From Sphingomonas koreensis (GTDB lineage: Bacteria > Pseudomonadota > Alphaproteobacteria > Sphingomonadales > Sphingomonadaceae): a stretch of 64,000 nucleotides of DNA. The notes beneath the pieces are model-generated. The model saw nothing but the letters and a program-made list of their open reading frames with translations, searched no databases and was not told the DNA's origin. The stretch covers positions 496,001-560,000 of the forward strand of contig RCZF01000001.1 in NCBI GenBank assembly GCA_006438735.1, in the 5' to 3' direction. The translations under genes were made by a program, and so were the position numbers. Every line of letters starts with the position of its first letter. Position 1 is the stretch's first letter. Of the stretch, positions 8,430-15,981 are shown in pieces.

Positions 8430-8457
8430 CGGACGACCGGTGCGCACCGGTCGTCCG
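8430..8457. terminator. Perfect 28-base palindrome after catalase gene
   Basis: The two 14-base halves starting CGGACGACCGGTGC are exact reverse complements with no loop bases. It lies 8 bases past the catalase stop. As RNA it would form a very stable hairpin and most likely ends the transcript, although no T-run follows. A dimeric-protein binding site is the alternative. Confidence 0.5.
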
Positions 8458-8725
8458 ACGTTCAGCCATGCATTTACGGTTGCCCCGTGGCGCAATCGCA
8501 CCGTTTACCCTCGCAGGCGAGTTGTCGCCAACGTGTTTTCCAGAGCATGGCAAACCATTTGGCTGATGACCCAGCGATTTAACCGGCCAGACCGAGACGC
8601 ACGGCCGGACCAATGGCTGGCCGGGTGGGTAATCTCGGGGGGCGCGGCATCCCGCCTCACAACGCTCTAATTCAACCGATCCTGATCTGCGTTAGGCAAG
8701 TATTCGGGCGCACGCCGAGGTCATC

Positions 8726-8751
8726 GGAACTTCAGTGCGAGGCGCGCGGTT
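8726..8751 (+). promoter_or_regulatory. Possible EcfG-type promoter for the 8781 operon
   Basis: A perfect GGAAC -35 is followed 18 bases later by GTT, one base longer than the usual spacing. It ends 30 bases before the ATG at 8781. The position is good but the spacing is imperfect, so this is a weak call. Confidence 0.35.
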
Positions 8752-8780
8752 GGAAAGCCTCAGGATCCTGGAGGACCACC

Positions 8781-9344
8781 ATGCCACCGACCGACAATCA
8801 TCCCGAGCGCGCGGCGCGAGACGACGCACCGCCGACCACCGCCAAGCATCTCGAGGGCGATCGCGAATTGATCGGCCGCGCCGTCACGATCAATCGTCCC
8901 GCGGCAGAGCTGTTCGCCTTCTTTCGGGATTTCTCGAATCTTGCCAGCTTCATGGAGAACATCGTGCGGATCGACGTGCGTGACGCGACGCATTCGCACT
9001 GGGTGGTCAAGGCGCCGGGTGGCAAGACCGTCGAATGGGACGCGACCGTTACCGAAAGCCGCGAGAACGAGTCGATCACCTGGCAAGCCGACGAGGGCGC
9101 GGACGTGCCCAATTCCGGGCGGATCACCTTCCGTGACGCCGGCGCGCGCGGCACCGTCGTCACCGCGACGATCGCTTACGACCCGCCGGCCGGCGTCGTC
9201 GGCAAGCTGATCGCCAAGCTGTTCCAGCGCGAGCCGGCGATCCAGGCGCGGCGCGATCTGCGGCGGTTCAAGCAATTGATGGAAACCGGCGAGGTCGCCA
9301 CCGCGGCGATGAACCGCGAACAGTTCGAAAAGGAAAACGTATGA
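8781..9344 (+). CDS. SRPBCC (START-like, polyketide cyclase/dehydrase-type) protein
   Basis: This 187-residue protein has the helix-grip SRPBCC fold, about residues 35-165. Typical opening: [19 protein letters not shown], with [10 protein letters not shown] next. Middle strands include [20 protein letters not shown], and the long C-terminal helix follows a [13 protein letters not shown] stretch. Such proteins bind hydrophobic ligands in a central cavity; the ligand here is unknown. The start has GGAGG seven bases upstream. The last codons overlap the alcohol dehydrogenase start (ATGA), so the three genes to 11322 form one operon. Family members often sit with dehydrogenases and stress genes in this order. 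Confidence 0.85.
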   Translation: MPPTDNHPERAARDDAPPTTAKHLEGDRELIGRAVTINRPAAELFAFFRDFSNLASFMENIVRIDVRDATHSHWVVKAPGGKTVEWDATVTESRENESITWQADEGADVPNSGRITFRDAGARGTVVTATIAYDPPAGVVGKLIAKLFQREPAIQARRDLRRFKQLMETGEVATAAMNREQFEKENV

Positions 9345-10528
9345 GAGCGCTGGCATGGCACGGCAAGCATGACGTGCGCGTCGATACGGTCGACGATCCC
9401 GGCATCGTCAATCCGCGCGACGCGATTATTAAGGTGACCGCCACCGCGATTTGCGGGTCGGACCTGCATCTTTACGACGGCTATATCCCGACGATGCAAT
9501 CGGGCGACATCCTCGGCCATGAATTCATGGGCGAGGTGGTCGAGACCGGCCCCAAATCGACGCTCAAAAAGGGTCAGCGCGTCGTCGTCCCCTTCACCAT
9601 CGCCTGCGGCAGCTGCTATCATTGCGGCAAGCATCAATATTCGGCGTGTGACAACGGTCTGCCCGCCGACAATCAGGATATCGCGCAGACCCTTTATGGC
9701 CAGCCGATGGCGGGGCTGTTCGGCTATAGCCACATGACCGGCGGTTATGCCGGCGGCCAGGCCGAATATGTCCGCATCCCGTTCAGCGACGTCGGCCCGA
9801 TCGTCATCCCCGACGGTATCGACGACGAGAAGGTGCTGTTTTTGTCAGATATCCTGCCGACCGGGTGGATGGCGGCCGAGAATGCCGAGATCGAGCCCGG
9901 CGACATCGTCGCTGTATGGGGCTGCGGTCCGGTCGGGCTGTTCGCGGTCCAGTCCGCGTTCCTGATGGGTGCGGAGCGGGTCATCGCGATCGACGAACAT
10001 CCGCGCCGCCTTGAATTGGCCGCCCGGTTCGGCGCCGAGATGATCAATTTCCGCGAGACCAAGGTCTATGAGGCGCTGATGGAAATGACCGGTGGCATCG
10101 GCCCCGACGCGGTGATCGACGCGGTCGGGCTCGAGGCGCACGGGATGTTCGTCGACAACATCGTCGATCACGTCAAGGCGGCGACCTTCCTCGGCACCGA
10201 TCGTGCGCATACCATCCGCCAGGCGATCATCGCGTGCCGCAAGGGAGGGCGCGTCTCGATGCCCGGCGTTTACGGCGGCTTTATCGACAAATTCCCGCTC
10301 GGCGCCTTCATGGAGAAGGGGCTGACGATGAAAACTGGTCAGACCCACGTCCAGCATTATCTGCCCGGGCTGCTCAACGCGATCATCGAAGGCAAGATCG
10401 ATACGACCTTCCTGATCTCGCACCGCATGGACCTCGAGGACGCCCCCAAGGGCTATAAGATGTTTCACGACAACCAGAACGAAGTGACCAAGGTCGTGCT
10501 GAAGCCCGGTCTCGGCACGTCCGCTTGA
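9341..10528 (+). CDS. Zinc-dependent alcohol/formaldehyde dehydrogenase family protein
   Basis: This 395-residue medium-chain dehydrogenase resembles the glutathione-independent formaldehyde dehydrogenase and threonine-dehydrogenase-like branch. Catalytic zinc ligands are the Cys in [14 protein letters not shown] (about residue 38) and the His-Glu in GHEFMGEV (about 60). The structural zinc site appears as [15 protein letters not shown] (about 90-104) with four cysteines. The NAD-binding Rossmann fold shows [16 protein letters not shown] (about 190) and the acidic IDEHPRR. It would oxidise an alcohol or aldehyde using NAD in the cytoplasm; the substrate is not readable. It is translationally coupled to the SRPBCC gene, and an SDR follows 11 bases later. 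Confidence 0.9.
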   Translation: MRALAWHGKHDVRVDTVDDPGIVNPRDAIIKVTATAICGSDLHLYDGYIPTMQSGDILGHEFMGEVVETGPKSTLKKGQRVVVPFTIACGSCYHCGKHQYSACDNGLPADNQDIAQTLYGQPMAGLFGYSHMTGGYAGGQAEYVRIPFSDVGPIVIPDGIDDEKVLFLSDILPTGWMAAENAEIEPGDIVAVWGCGPVGLFAVQSAFLMGAERVIAIDEHPRRLELAARFGAEMINFRETKVYEALMEMTGGIGPDAVIDAVGLEAHGMFVDNIVDHVKAATFLGTDRAHTIRQAIIACRKGGRVSMPGVYGGFIDKFPLGAFMEKGLTMKTGQTHVQHYLPGLLNAIIEGKIDTTFLISHRMDLEDAPKGYKMFHDNQNEVTKVVLKPGLGTSA

Positions 10529-10539
10529 GGAAACCCGAC

Positions 10540-11322
10540 ATGGCCAATAAATTCGCAATCATTACCGGCGCCTCGGCAGGCATCGGACTCGAACTCGCCA
10601 ATCTTGCGATCGAGCATGGCTACGATTTGCTCATCGCCGCCGACACACCGTTCGTCGATACCGCGGCGGGGCTCAAGGACAGCGGCGGTTCGGTCGATAC
10701 GCTCGAGGTCGATCTGTCGACGATCGACGGCGTCGATCGCTTGCTCGATGCTGCGGGCGGCCGCGCGGTGGATCTGCTTTGCGCCAATGCCGGCCACGGC
10801 CTCGGCCACGCCTTTCTCGACCAGGAGGTCGCCGATTGGCGTCATGTCGTCGACACCAACATCACCGGCACGCTGTACCTGATCCAACAGGTGCTCAAAC
10901 CGATGGTGACGCGCAACCATGGCAAGATCCTTGTCACCGGCTCGATCGCGGGCTTCATCCCCGGCTCGTTTCAGGCGGTCTACAACGGCTCCAAGGCGTT
11001 CATCGACAATTTCACCGACGCGCTGCGTAACGAGATCAAGGACTCGGACGGCGTTACGATCACCACATTGATGCCGGGTCCGGTCGAAACCGAATTCTTC
11101 CACCGCGCCAATATGGACGACACGTCGGTCGGCGCATCGGACAGCAAGAGCGACCCTGCCGATGTTGCCAAGGACGGCTGGGACGCCGTCATGGCAGGCA
11201 AGGCGAGCATCGTCTCCGGCTGGAAGAACAAGCTGCAGCAGGCGGTGGCCAATGTCACACCCGCGGCGGTCCTGGCCGAGCAGCACCGCAAGATGGCCGA
11301 GCCCGGCAGTGACAAAGGCTGA
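10540..11322 (+). CDS. Short-chain dehydrogenase/reductase
   Basis: This 260-residue classical SDR has the cofactor motif TGASAGIGLELA (about residues 9-20), the NAG motif CANAGHG, and the catalytic Ser in TGSIAGF with Tyr-x-x-x-Lys in YNGSKAF. LMPGPVET follows the active site. It would reduce or oxidise a carbonyl or alcohol with NAD(P); the substrate is unknown. The ATG at 10540 has GAGGAAA upstream; a TTG at 10525 overlapping the previous stop is less likely. It is the last gene of the SRPBCC-ADH-SDR operon. Confidence 0.9.
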   Translation: MANKFAIITGASAGIGLELANLAIEHGYDLLIAADTPFVDTAAGLKDSGGSVDTLEVDLSTIDGVDRLLDAAGGRAVDLLCANAGHGLGHAFLDQEVADWRHVVDTNITGTLYLIQQVLKPMVTRNHGKILVTGSIAGFIPGSFQAVYNGSKAFIDNFTDALRNEIKDSDGVTITTLMPGPVETEFFHRANMDDTSVGASDSKSDPADVAKDGWDAVMAGKASIVSGWKNKLQQAVANVTPAAVLAEQHRKMAEPGSDKG

Positions 11323-12081
11323 GCGGCGCGGTGCTAACGGCATCGACTGGCCAGCACCGTCGAGCTGTCGGCGACGCTGCTCGATCCGCTGTCCGCCGTA
11401 ACGGCGCCGAAGCTGTCCGAGGCTCTGCTCCATCGCCAACTGCTGACCAGGCACCCACGGTGCCTCGCGCCTCTTCGGCGCGACCGCGCTCGACGGCTCG
11501 GGGGCCTGTTCGCCACCAGGCCCGGCCGGGTTCCGGCTTGACGGTAACGACCGACTAGCGTCGGCCGGCGGTGCCGGCCGCAGTGGAGCGGGGCTTGACG
11601 ACCCACACTGCCGGTGTCGCATTGCGGCCCCGGACAGGGGGCGGCCTCTTGGCGTAGCCCCGCGGGCACACCGGCTTGGCGCCGGGCGGCGCACCCGCTT
11701 TCGCGCGTCAGCCGACAGCTGCCGCCTACCGCGCGAAACCCCCGTGCGCCGCTGATCCGCCGCTGTCGCGCGGGTGCCGATGGTCGTCGGGCGGTGGCGA
11801 CGCCGCCGCGTTGGTGCGGTCGCCGCTTGCGCGGCGGCACTTGTCTTGGCCTCTCTCCGGGGCGCGCGGATGGGCGGCGCTCCCTGCTAGGCCCGCCCGC
11901 GGCCCCCGCAAGCCGGGCTGCGCCCGGCTCCTCCACGGTGTTCCGGCCCTGCGCCCCCGCCCTTCAGGCGGGGGACTTGGGTGCCGGCGCCGCTCAAGCG
12001 GGCCTTTCCGGTCGCTCTTTGCCGCCCACCCCCGCTTCCGGGGGAGGCCATGCGGGTTTGGGGCGGGGCAGGAGGCTTGCG
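11323..12081. other. Non-coding left part of conjugative remnant, hairpin-rich
   Basis: 760 bases without a supportable gene. GC is very high. Three perfect hairpins stand in the last 170 bases before ardC: AGCCGGGC/GCCCGGCT (11911-11929), CCCCCGCC/GGCGGGGG (11954-11974) and CCCCCG/CGGGGG (12029-12044). Leading-region genes of conjugative elements are often driven by folded single-stranded promoters, so these deserve attention. No attL copy of the tRNA-Thr end is convincing here. Confidence 0.5.
11911..12044 (+). promoter_or_regulatory. Hairpin cluster upstream of ardC, candidate single-strand promoter
   Basis: Three perfect stems of 8, 8 and 6 bp with loops TGC, CTTCA and CTTC lie between 170 and 38 bases upstream of the ardC start. 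A folded single strand could present promoter-like duplexes on entry into a recipient, as known for F and ColIb leading regions. No -10/-35 has been recognised in the stems, so function is inference. Confidence 0.3.
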
Positions 12082-13140
12082 ATGCATTCGACCCACTCCC
12101 GTGCCGCGCGGCCCGACCGTCGCGCGCCCGAACCGGGCGGTGCGGTCGCGGCGGGCGCTGCAGCCACCGACCGAGCCGACGCCCCGCACGGTAAGGCGGC
12201 GTCGCGCCCCGAACCGACGGTCAGCGAAGCGGCGCGCGCGACCCTCTACGACAGCGTGACCGCGCGAATTATTGGCGAACTGGAAGCCGGGCGCTTTCCG
12301 TGGGTGCAGCCGTGGGGCGGCGGGTCCGGCACCGCGCCCGGCCTCCCGCGCAACGCGCTTAGCGCGCGCACCTATTCGGGCATCAACGTACTTATTTTAT
12401 GGGGGGCGGCCATCGAGTGTGGCTTCGCCTCGCAAGCGTGGCTGACCTTCAAACAGACACAGGGTGCGGTCGGCGCGGTGCGCAAGGGCGAGCACGGTAC
12501 CACGGTCGTTTATGCCGACAGCTTCACCCCGAAGCGCGGGGCGGCGGCGCAGGGTCCCGCTGCGGGCGGCGACCCCGAGCGCGACGCCCAAACGGTGCAT
12601 TTCCTCAAGCGCTTCACCGTCTTCAACGTCGCACAGATCGACGGACTGCCCGACGACCTCGCGCTCGATCCGTTGCCGCTGCCGCAGCGCGAAATCGTGC
12701 CGGTCGGCGAACAAGTCATCGCGGCGAGTGGGGTCGATTTTCGCATCGGCGGCGACCGCGCCTTTTACGCGCCGGGCGCGGATTTCGTGCAGGTGCCGCC
12801 ACAACCAGCATTCTTCGATCAGATCAATTATTACCGCACTGCGCTGCACGAACTGACGCACGCCACCGGCCATCCCTCGCGGCTGAACCGCAAATTGGTC
12901 ACCGGCTTCGGCAGTAAGGATTATGCCCGCGAGGAACTCGTCGCCGAACTCGGCGCGGCATTCCTGTGCGCCGCGCTCGGCATCGTGCCCACCGTGCGCC
13001 ATGCCGATTATCTCGGCTCATGGCTGGCGGTGCTGCGCGACGACAATCGTGCGATCTTCCGCGCCGCCAGCGCCGCGAGCAAGGCCTCCGACTGGTTGCT
13101 GTCGCGGCACATTGCGGCGCTGGCGGGAGCCGCCGCGTGA
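12082..13140 (+). CDS. ardC: ArdC-family antirestriction protein (ssDNA-binding domain plus metallopeptidase)
   Basis: This 352-residue protein has a variable Ala/Arg-rich lead of about 45 residues, the ArdC N-terminal ssDNA-binding domain (about 48-170; TARIIGELEAGRFPWVQPW, ARTYSGINVLILW) and a C-terminal zinc metallopeptidase-like domain. The HELTHATGH motif lies near residue 255 and EELVAELGAAFLCA downstream supplies a further acidic ligand. ArdC proteins protect incoming single-stranded DNA from host restriction and usually lie in the leading region. The ATG at 12082 has GGAGG 7 bases upstream. The longer frame from 11614 runs through the hairpin region and is not used. The next gene starts inside the stop codon (GTGA). 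Confidence 0.9.
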   Translation: MHSTHSRAARPDRRAPEPGGAVAAGAAATDRADAPHGKAASRPEPTVSEAARATLYDSVTARIIGELEAGRFPWVQPWGGGSGTAPGLPRNALSARTYSGINVLILWGAAIECGFASQAWLTFKQTQGAVGAVRKGEHGTTVVYADSFTPKRGAAAQGPAAGGDPERDAQTVHFLKRFTVFNVAQIDGLPDDLALDPLPLPQREIVPVGEQVIAASGVDFRIGGDRAFYAPGADFVQVPPQPAFFDQINYYRTALHELTHATGHPSRLNRKLVTGFGSKDYAREELVAELGAAFLCAALGIVPTVRHADYLGSWLAVLRDDNRAIFRAASAASKASDWLLSRHIAALAGAAA

Positions 13141-13490
13141 CCGCGCCAGCCCATGCCAGCGATCCGGCGCGCCCGTTGGGCGCTGGGCACGCCGCCGATC
13201 AGTGGCCCGGCAGCGATGCCGCTAGCGGTTCCCCGCCCGGCTTCGCGGTCGAGCCGACCGCGATCGGCCCGCAATCGCTGGTGCCCGGCGTCATCCCGAT
13301 CACCCCGCGCGACCGGCTGGCGTGGCGCGCCGCCGCGCCGATGGAGCCGAAGAAGCGGCAGCGGGCATGCGATCACGGCCTGTTCGATCTGAATGCGCGC
13401 AACCAGCTCGACCTGTTTCAACGCCCGCACCCGTCATTCGACCCGCCGCACGGCTCCGACCCGGATGCCGCACCCGCGAAGGCGCTTTAG
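13137..13490 (+). CDS. Conserved hypothetical protein of sphingomonad conjugative elements
   Basis: This 117-residue protein starts at the GTG that overlaps the ardC stop, with GGGAG upstream. The N-terminal half is Ala/Pro-rich and probably disordered. The C-terminal half carries a recognisable style: PGVIPITPRDRLAWRAAAPM, then PKKRQRACDHGLFDLNARNQ and DLF. That tail pattern recurs in small proteins of related plasmids and elements, but I know no function for it. It has no signal peptide or membrane segment. Tight coupling to ardC suggests a shared role early in DNA entry; this is inference. Confidence 0.65.
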   Translation: MTAPAHASDPARPLGAGHAADQWPGSDAASGSPPGFAVEPTAIGPQSLVPGVIPITPRDRLAWRAAAPMEPKKRQRACDHGLFDLNARNQLDLFQRPHPSFDPPHGSDPDAAPAKAL

Positions 13491-13492
13491 GC

Positions 13493-13726
13493 ATGGACCT
13501 GCTTACTCCCGATCTGCGCGCCGCGCTCAGCGCCAATGGCAACGCCTGGGCGCCCCAACGCGTCGTCTTCACCGGCAGCGGCGCGGTCGTGTCCTATGCC
13601 TGCGACGAGGACGATCGACTCACGCTCGACCGCGCGACGGTCGAACGGCTCGGCACGCTCGCGGGGGTGCTCGCGCGCTTCGACGCCGCCGACTTCGTCG
13701 TCCCGCCGCTCCGCCTGACCGGCTGA
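13493..13726 (+). CDS. Small hypothetical protein
   Basis: This 77-residue protein begins 2 bases after the previous stop. Composition is ordinary (VVFTGSGAVVSYACDEDDRL, then DRATVERLGTLAGVLARF) and suggests a small folded alpha/beta domain. It has no signal peptide, membrane segment or known motif. It belongs to the ardC gene string. I do not recognise a family. Confidence 0.55.
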   Translation: MDLLTPDLRAALSANGNAWAPQRVVFTGSGAVVSYACDEDDRLTLDRATVERLGTLAGVLARFDAADFVVPPLRLTG

Positions 13727-13835
13727 CGCGGCGCAGCGCCCGCCCGGAAAGCCGGGCCGGCGCGCGGCCTCGTGATACGACATTGCCGAGTCGTGCCGCC
13801 TCGGGCATGAGCATGAGCGAAGGGGAATTGGTGTC

Positions 13836-14054
13836 ATGACGGTGCTGGACGATGTTGCGCGCCTGGTCACGCGCCTCGCGCCCGAGCCGGTGTGCGACGA
13901 CTGCGTCGCCGACACGCTTGGTCTCGCCAGCGGCGATCCGGTCGCCCAACAGACGCGTGAGCTCGCGGGAACCAACGGCTATGAGCGCACTAAGCACGCC
14001 TGTGCGCTGTGCGGAACCGTCAAGCTGGTGATCCGGCGGCACGCGCCGGCGTGA
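13836..14054 (+). CDS. Small zinc-ribbon-like protein
   Basis: This 72-residue protein has two Cys pairs, CDDC near residue 20 and CALC near residue 56, spaced as in zinc ribbons. Between them lies a helix (ADTLGLASGDPVAQQTRELA). It may bind nucleic acid or a protein through zinc. GGGGAA about 11 bases upstream supports the ATG. It lies in the run of small genes between ardC and DUF736 and is of unknown function. Confidence 0.6.
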   Translation: MTVLDDVARLVTRLAPEPVCDDCVADTLGLASGDPVAQQTRELAGTNGYERTKHACALCGTVKLVIRRHAPA

Positions 14055-14061
14055 GCGCGCG

Positions 14062-14496
14062 GTGATTCTCGCTCTTCTGCTGTCGGCGGCGACGCCGATC
14101 GTTCCGGCGGGGACGCATTTTCGCTGCACGCCGGTCCGCGTATGGGACGGCGACGGTCCCTTATGGTGCGCCGAAGGCCCGCGCATCCGGCTCGCCGGGA
14201 TCGCCGCACGCGAGATGGACGGCAGCTGCCGCCCCGGCCAGCCGTGTCCGGCGGCGAGCGCGACCGCCGCGCGCGATTCGCTGGTCGCGCTGGTTGGACG
14301 CCGCGCCGGTGTCTCGCGCGACGGTCATATCCTCGTTGCCGGCCCGCCACTCGACTGCCTGTCCGAAGGCAACGGGCGCGGCGACCGCACCGCTGCCTGG
14401 TGCGTCTCACCGACGCGCGGCGACGTATCGTGCGCAATGGTCGCGACCGGCACGACGCTGATCTGGACGCGCTACTGGCGCCATCATCGATGCTGA
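14062..14496 (+). CDS. Secreted micrococcal-nuclease-like (SNase) protein
   Basis: This 144-residue protein starts at a GTG with a short hydrophobic signal-like N-terminus (ILALLLSAATPIVPAG). The SNase-like core shows RVWDGDGPLWCAEG followed by RIRLAGIAAREMDG, which corresponds to the family VxDGDT and RLxGIDAPE region; here Thr and the Asp/Pro of the latter are changed. Four or more cysteines suggest disulfides after export. Family members cut DNA or RNA with calcium, but substitutions at catalytic positions make activity uncertain. Such genes are common in sphingomonad mobile elements. Its end overlaps the DUF6961 start. Confidence 0.7.
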   Translation: MILALLLSAATPIVPAGTHFRCTPVRVWDGDGPLWCAEGPRIRLAGIAAREMDGSCRPGQPCPAASATAARDSLVALVGRRAGVSRDGHILVAGPPLDCLSEGNGRGDRTAAWCVSPTRGDVSCAMVATGTTLIWTRYWRHHRC

Positions 14497-14678
14497 ACGC
14501 CGATGAGGAACGCTGGGCCGAGGCGCTCGCGGTTCAGCGCGCGCACGGCGAGCGGGCGTTTGCGTTTATCGCCGAACGCGTCGGCGCGCTGGCGCTCGCC
14601 GGCGACGCGGACGGCGTCGCGCGGTGGCGCGAGATCGCGGCGCGGCTCGATCAATGGCGCAACTGGAGCGTACAATGA
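14490..14678 (+). CDS. DUF6961-type small protein
   Basis: This 62-residue helical protein starts at the ATG inside the end of the nuclease-like gene. It has the family look: DEERWAEALAVQRAHGERA, then IAERVGALALAGDADGVARW and a final REIAARLDQW helix. It has no signal peptide or catalytic motif. It is common beside conjugation genes in sphingomonads. The function is unknown. Confidence 0.65.
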   Translation: MLNADEERWAEALAVQRAHGERAFAFIAERVGALALAGDADGVARWREIAARLDQWRNWSVQ

Positions 14679-14759
14679 AACGCCCGAGCGCGCGAAATCG
14701 AGGCGGTATTGATCGGCGTGCTGACGTTGGTCGCGCTGGCGGTGACGCTGATCGGCTGA
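14675..14759 (+). pseudogene. Broken small single-membrane-helix protein
   Basis: An ATG overlapping the DUF6961 stop opens MKRPSAR, then the frame leaves protein-like sequence. The zero frame beside it reads REIEAVLIGVLTLVALAVTL and IG then stop, a clear membrane helix with no start of its own. Adding one CG to the GCGCGCG run at about 14688-14694 would join both into a 28-residue tail-anchored peptide. The simplest reading is a 2-base slippage in the CG repeat, or a sequencing error. Confidence 0.5.
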
Positions 14760-14762
14760 TCG

Positions 14763-14800
14763 AAGCCCGCCCGTCCGGGTGTCGGCAAGCGGGGCTTTTT
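14763..14800 (+). terminator. Probable intrinsic terminator
   Basis: AAGCCCGC pairs imperfectly with GCGGGGCTT across a 19-base interior and is followed by TTTTT. It lies 4 bases past the end of the small-gene string from ardC, where a stop is expected. Confidence 0.45.
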
Positions 14801-15257
14801 GATCCGCGCCGGTGGAGAAACTTGGCGCCAGATCGCCGGCGTTCCGCTGATCCGCTGCCCGCCGTTGGTGGGTCGGATCCCGGTGGAGCGGCGTGAAGCG
14901 CTGGTAAGAACGCTCGGTCGCTGCGGCCAATGGCATCGTGCTGCCCGAGGCCGTTCTCGCCGGGCGACGCGCGCTGGCGGGTTGAGGTCTTGCCCGATGC
15001 CCCGCGCGAACCCGTGACGAGCTCCTGGGCGTGCGACCTGGACCCGGGCGCGCCCGGGCAAAACCATCGCCGGCGCGGCTTATTTCCCCGCCCGCTGAAG
15101 CGGGCTCCTCGCGGCCGCTTCGCGGGTCAAATAAGCCGCGCCGCTCCGGTCCTCCGCTGATCGCTGCGGCCTGACGGTTCGCCCGTACGCGCGCCGGGTC
15201 CTGAGGTCCGCCTATCGCCTCGAAACGGTTCGTGGGCGAGCATCAAGGAGAAGACCA
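14801..15257. other. Intergenic region with long inverted repeat
   Basis: 460 bases without a supportable gene. A plus-strand frame at 14799-15017 looks partly protein-like at first (GGETWRQIAGVPLIRCPPLV) and then degenerates, so it may be a gene scrap. The strong structure is the inverted repeat at 15072-15144. A CGAAACGG then AAGGAG site precede DUF736. Confidence 0.4.
15072..15144. repeat. 15-bp perfect inverted repeat enclosing two hairpins
   Basis: The left arm CGGCGCGGCTTATTT (15072-15086) is exactly mirrored by AAATAAGCCGCGCCG (15130-15144). The 43 bases between hold GCCCGC-TGAA-GCGGGC (15091-15106) and CCGC-TTC-GCGG (15116-15126). The whole could fold as a cloverleaf. The A/T block in the arms is unusual in this GC context. 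It may be a nick or replication site, a single-strand promoter or a complex terminator. Confidence 0.6.
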
Positions 15258-15578
15258 ATGCCAGCTATCGGTTATGTCACCCGCGAGGGGAACGGCTTTA
15301 CGGGCCAGCTCAAGACGCTGTCGATCCGCGCCGAGATCGAGATCGTCCCCAACACGCGCAAGTCCGGCGACACCCAGCCCGATTACCGCGTGTCGGCGGG
15401 CGGGGTCGAGGTCGGCGCCGGCTGGGTCCGGCGCGGCGAGATGTCCGGCAAGGACTATGTCTCGCTGTCCCTTGCCGCCCCCGAGTTCGGACCGCGCCGG
15501 CTCTACGCCAATCTCGGCCGCGCCGCCGGGCAGGACGACGACGACGCCTTCGCGATCATCTGGAACCCGGCCGACTGA
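15258..15578 (+). CDS. DUF736 family protein
   Basis: This 106-residue member of DUF736 opens with AIGYVTREGNGFTGQLKTL and contains IRAEIEIVPNTRKSGDTQPD and the SLAAPEFGPRRLYANLG block near the C-terminus. Family members are found almost only in alphaproteobacterial plasmids and conjugative elements next to DUF2285/DUF2840, TraF-peptidase and trb genes. The function is not established. The ATG has AAGGAGAAGACC upstream. It has no signal peptide and should be cytoplasmic. A strong hairpin follows. Confidence 0.9.
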   Translation: MPAIGYVTREGNGFTGQLKTLSIRAEIEIVPNTRKSGDTQPDYRVSAGGVEVGAGWVRRGEMSGKDYVSLSLAAPEFGPRRLYANLGRAAGQDDDDAFAIIWNPAD

Positions 15579-15586
15579 GCCGGCGG

Positions 15587-15614
15587 CTCCCGCGCGCCGA
15601 CCGGCGCGCGGGAG
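15587..15614 (+). terminator. 12-bp perfect hairpin after DUF736
   Basis: CTCCCGCGCGCC, loop GACC, GGCGCGCGGGAG, 9 bases after the DUF736 stop. A short TT follows. The stem is very stable and probably ends or stabilises the transcript. Confidence 0.6.
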
Positions 15615-15750
15615 TTGATCTGGCGTCCCGAACGAAGGGGGGTCGGAATCGGCTATCGTCGACTCCGACCCTCCCCGCTGCCGGTCGCGCGCGGCATCCC
15701 CGCGGACCACGGCGGCATCCCGTCGCCGGTTCGTTTTGAAAGAACGCGGG

Positions 15751-15981
15751 ATGATCGACGACCATGACACGATCGAGCGGGCGAGCCGCGCCAGGCGCGG
15801 CTCGCCCTTCCTCAATACCGACCAGGCGGCGGCCTATCTCAAGATTTCGAGCCGGCTGCTGCGGCGTTTGCGCGTGCGCGGCGAAGGGCCGATCTTCCGC
15901 CGCCACTGCCGCTTCATCCAGTATCATATCGACGATTTGGACGCGTGGAGCGTCGAGCATGCCGCGCGAGAACGCGCATGA
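15751..15981 (+). CDS. Helix-turn-helix (excisionase/MerR-like) DNA-binding protein
   Basis: This 76-residue protein has an HTH_17-type winged helix. FLNTDQAAAYLKISSRLLRR gives the helix-turn-helix, and RVRGEGPIFRRHCRFIQYHI with DDLDAW is the usual wing and end. Small proteins of this type regulate transfer genes or aid excision. ATG 15751 is preferred over ATG 15736 because the family core starts shortly after it and GAACGCGGG precedes it. It overlaps the next gene by 4 bases, so it is coupled to the TraF-type peptidase. Confidence 0.8.
   Translation: MIDDHDTIERASRARRGSPFLNTDQAAAYLKISSRLLRRLRVRGEGPIFRRHCRFIQYHIDDLDAWSVEHAARERA

Larger units (their letters stand above)
8423..8780. other. Intergenic region before SRPBCC-ADH-SDR operon
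   Basis: 358 bases with the palindrome at 8430, no supportable gene, and a possible stress promoter at 8726. Frames on both strands here are Arg/Pro-rich and lack ribosome sites. Confidence 0.4.

Noticed and set aside
11340..11560. Minus-strand frame with a protein-like stretch (WVPGQQLAMEQSLGQLRRRY)
   Set aside because: No start with a ribosome site, and the frame runs antisense into the SDR gene. It could be the tail of a lost gene, but this cannot be supported.
11570..11583. GGTGCCGG followed by CCGCAG resembles the tRNA-Thr end GGTGCCGGTTGCAG and could be attL
   Set aside because: Only 12 of 14 bases match, in very GC-rich DNA, and the match does not extend into the T arm. Chance is as likely, so the left end of the element stays unplaced.
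14799..15017. Plus-strand frame starting IRAGGETWRQIAGVPLIRC
   Set aside because: The first third looks real but the rest is low-complexity and changes frame. At most it is a degenerate gene piece.
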